Shown here piece after piece: positions 61,501-64,000 of a DNA stretch of 64,000 bases. The stretch covers positions 310,001-374,000 of the forward strand of contig SAUG01000048.1 of assembly GCA_011316305.1 (NCBI GenBank). The letters run 5' to 3'. The DNA comes from Rusavskia elegans. Taxonomy: Eukaryota > Ascomycota > Lecanoromycetes > Teloschistales > Teloschistaceae. The translations under genes were made by a program, and so were the position numbers. The notes beneath the pieces are model-generated. The model had not been told where the DNA came from. It was given only the letters and a program-made list of their open reading frames with translations, and searched no databases. The first letter of the stretch is position 1, and each line of letters begins with the position of its first letter.

Positions 61501-62906
61501 TCCACTATACTAAAATTACGATATTAAAATTATCTAGCTATAGACTATATAAAATTTGAACTTAGAATAGTTAGTATATATACTTTATTATTTCTAAAAA
61601 TTAATTAACGAATTATTTAAACAATTTAATACCTTTTTTTATTACAAATTGAAATATATTTTAGAATTTATTACTATAAATATTAATAGAAAAGATACCG
61701 GAAAATAGAATATTTTTTTATTATCTGTAGTATCTTTTTTATTAAAATTTCGTAGTTTTTAATTATTTTTCTCTTTATCTATTATTTTCTTAATCATCTA
61801 CTATTAGTTCCTTTATTTCTTTTTATATTTTAATTCTTTCTTTACTATCTACTACTACTTTAAAGTTTATATAGATTAAAAATATTATACTAGCTGGACT
61901 ATAAATATCGTAACTGGAATATAGAAATAAGGAATCGGGTATTATATAGATATACTATAGACTAACTCGATAGTATTTAACGGCCTGCTATAATCATTTT
62001 ATACAGTTAATTTTATCTATAAAGGCTTTATCTTTAATTATTTTCGATTCGATAAAATATTCTCGATACTATTATTCTATAGCTTTTTTTCCCGCTAGAT
62101 ATCTACTATATCTAAGTAATTTCATTAAAAATCTTGTTTTAGCGTAAAGTTAAAGTATTCTACAATTAAAAACGGACGCTATTCTATTTTCTATAGTAAT
62201 TTAAAAGAGGATTGATAAATATAGTTTTAAAGCTAAAGGTAGAATACTTGCGATAATGTTTCTAGTAGTAGTTTAGCGAATAAGTATTAGATTTACTATT
62301 TATTAGATATAGTAAAACTTGGGAATAGTAAATAGTATAGTTTATATAAGGTAGAATGTAATAGATACTAAATAAAACTAAATAATAACCGAACGGTTTA
62401 TCGAAGCTTCTACTACTCGCGTGGTAAATAGTAGTAACGCGTTACCACGTAGGTAAATAATTAAAAAAGGTTTAGAAGATTAGATAGCGCGGGTAGAAAG
62501 TCTATAGCTTATTAATAAATTAGTATATATCACCAGTACTAGTACTAGCCAGTACTAGGGCTCTGTAGCCTAATGACGGCTATATCCGTTATAGATGAAC
62601 TAGATTTAGATTTAGTTCTTCTTATATATACTCTCTATATTATTTCTCTATATTTTCTAATATTGCTATCATATTTTAATACTTTTTACCTATTTATTTT
62701 CTTTTATATCTTCTATTTATATGATTTCCATATCTTCAGTCTACTTTATATAATTTAATACTATATCTTTCGATTAATAGATTCTATTATATCTAATATT
62801 TGATATACGCTTTATATTTTAAAGCTTTTTCCAAGCTTTAAAACTTTATTATCTGGTTTTTCTATAGCTTTTACGTCTCATTTTCTACGGTATAAATATT
62901 AAATTA
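58557..62906. other. RIP-degraded DNA, no assignable gene
   Basis: A pyrimidine-rich tract (mostly CTTT and TTCC) covers about 58587-58700. The rest is CpA-poor with no domain visible on either strand. Short patches with TpG/CpA occur near 60075-60150 (including GGCGCCCTTTAAAGTG) and near 62520-62575. ATG-initiated frames here are short hydrophobic Ile/Leu/Tyr runs, as expected by chance from TA-rich sequence. Confidence 0.4.
62420..62449. repeat. Short inverted repeat, CGTGGTAA / TTACCACG
   Basis: Perfect 8-bp arms at 62420-62427 and 62442-62449 around a 14-base loop, in a patch that keeps some TpG and CpA. A hairpin is possible. Function is unknown. Confidence 0.6.
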
Positions 62907-63050
62907 CCTTAGAGGTCACCTAGCAAATTTCAATGGTATGTTGATTTGCTACGGAAAGAATATTGTATAGAATAGTAAGTCAATTAGCAGTTAGAGCTAT
63001 ATCTTCCTTTCAATAGCTATTTAGCGATAACATTATATCAAAAGTAACGG
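62907..63050. mobile_element. Partial TIR element G
   Basis: CCTTAGAGGTCACC at 62907, preceded by TA at 62905-62906, matches the termini of elements E and F. The next 140 bases keep CpA and TpG and contain a 7-bp inverted repeat, AGCAAAT at 62922-62928 and ATTTGCT at 62944-62950. I could not find the other terminus, so this is a truncated copy or a full element whose far end has diverged. Confidence 0.5.
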
Positions 63051-63584
63051 ATTATTATAATTAATAGATAATTAATATTAATAGTCTCTATAGCGTAATA
63101 GACTATTTTAATAAGATAGTAAATTTTTATAAACAGTTTATCTAAAAACCTAATATAGATATATATTATAGAACTCTAATTAGTATATCAAGAATATATT
63201 AAAATCTTCAATATAAATATATTATAGTCTTGCTATTACTCTGTATTTAAATTCAGAACTTAATATATTAATAAAATATTATGAAAAAGTAAATAAACCT
63301 TTCCAGAATATAGAAAATAATATTATATTGGTATATAACTGTATACACCGACTATATCATATAAGTATTTCTATCAGCCTAACTATTACCTATCAGAAGT
63401 AATCTATAATCTTATAATTTCTTTAATATTAATAGATAAAAATCGCCGGCGATAGAAGCTTCGAGATACCAGATATACTAGCTAGGTATCTAGTATAAAA
63501 AATAATAGAAGAAAATTTACCGATTAATATATCGGGGGCTATGATATAGTAGATTAAAAAAATTTTATAACCGATACTATATGT
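63051..63584. other. Moderately mutated DNA, nothing recognised
   Basis: CpA and TpG are somewhat more frequent than in the copia interiors up to about 63400. No readable long frame or repeat partner is visible. Confidence 0.4.
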
Positions 63585-63900
63585 TTTAATCTATCGTTAT
63601 TAAATCGAGGTCGTTGTTAAAATAGATTACTAACGCTTTAACTTTATAGTTACCAGCTTTAGTCTTCTAGTAATATATGGATTCCCCGGGTTTAATAATA
63701 TTAATATAGTTCTATAAAATATCTCTCGAAGCGTTTTTAATATAAAGTAAATCGAGGTAAAGTTTAATATAGGCGGTAAAGTTAGCCTCTAAATCTATTA
63801 TCAATATATAAATACTAATATTAACTATAGAAGACCTATTAATCGCGATATATACTTTTAAAAAATCTTTTAATTTTAATATTATCTTTTTCGGTTTACC
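63585..63900 (-). pseudogene. Unidentified coding relic, minus strand
   Basis: The minus-strand frame from 63900 down to about 63585 reads protein-like sequence. Roughly its first 70 codons carry no stop, and the only stops before the end are TAG from likely Gln codons. It includes a K-P-G-E-S segment near 63680. I do not recognise the family. The frame is unusually open for this window, which supports real former coding capacity. Confidence 0.4.
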
Positions 63901-64000
63901 TAAAATTAATAGTATCGGATACGAAATTAAAGATATAGACTATAGAACTAATAGAATATATTTTATAAAACTTTTAATAAACGGCTTTTATTTATTAATA

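Noticed and set aside
62573..62758. 61-codon plus-strand ORF, very hydrophobic (Ile/Leu/Tyr/Phe)
   Set aside because: The composition is what random TA-rich sequence yields in this frame. No conserved copy or regulatory context is visible.
1..64000. Mitochondrial origin suggested by high AT content
   Set aside because: The CpA-specific depletion with CpG kept, LTR retrotransposons with target duplications, and SINEs all indicate nuclear DNA.
1..64000. CRISPR array or bacterial defence system
   Set aside because: No regularly spaced direct repeats, no ribosome binding sites or prokaryotic operons. Everything points to a fungal nuclear genome.

Overview
The window looks like an AT-rich, gene-free block from a filamentous ascomycete (Pezizomycotina) in which repeat-induced point mutation (RIP) has destroyed nearly everything. 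CpA and TpG are almost absent over most of its length, while CpG stays common. In-frame stops are almost always TAA or TAG, the products expected from CAA, CAG and TGG. ATG codons have largely disappeared, so no intact protein-coding gene is visible. What can be annotated is a set of nested transposon relics. The species cannot be named from this sequence.

Layout. 1-2590, 10208-13242 and 20868-23700 form one older, plus-strand stratum. It holds a degraded SNF2-type helicase-like gene followed by a Plavaka-like transposase. It was split by two Ty1/copia-type LTR retrotransposons of one family: element A (2591-10202, plus) and element C (13243-20862, minus). 23700-29430 is decayed sequence I cannot assign. 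29430-32460 is the pol region of a Ty3/gypsy chromovirus (reverse transcriptase, RNase H, integrase, chromodomain). 33829-34804 is the first copy (H1) of a 0.93-0.98 kb repeat family that I do not recognise. 36258-45627 is a third copia copy (D). D carries a second H copy (38424-39403), a 56-bp SINE fragment (40433-40488) and an 800-bp TIR element (E, 43263-44062). A tRNA-derived SINE (45763-46185) and a third H copy (46251-47182) follow directly. 47.3-64 kb is mostly unassigned relic DNA with a second SINE (56702-57127), a second TIR element (F, 57766-58554) and a partial third one (G, from 62907).

Boundaries are well supported. All three copia elements have 176-bp LTRs flanked by perfect 5-bp target duplications (TTTAA, AATAT, TTATT). 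The H copies have 11-14 bp duplications, the full SINE has 14 bp, and elements E and F are flanked by TA. Each copia copy has a gag-pol frame and also a second frame between RNase H and the 3' LTR that matches nothing I recognise. RIP is uneven: it fades at the outer edges of the copia elements, and it largely spares the short SINEs and the TIR elements.
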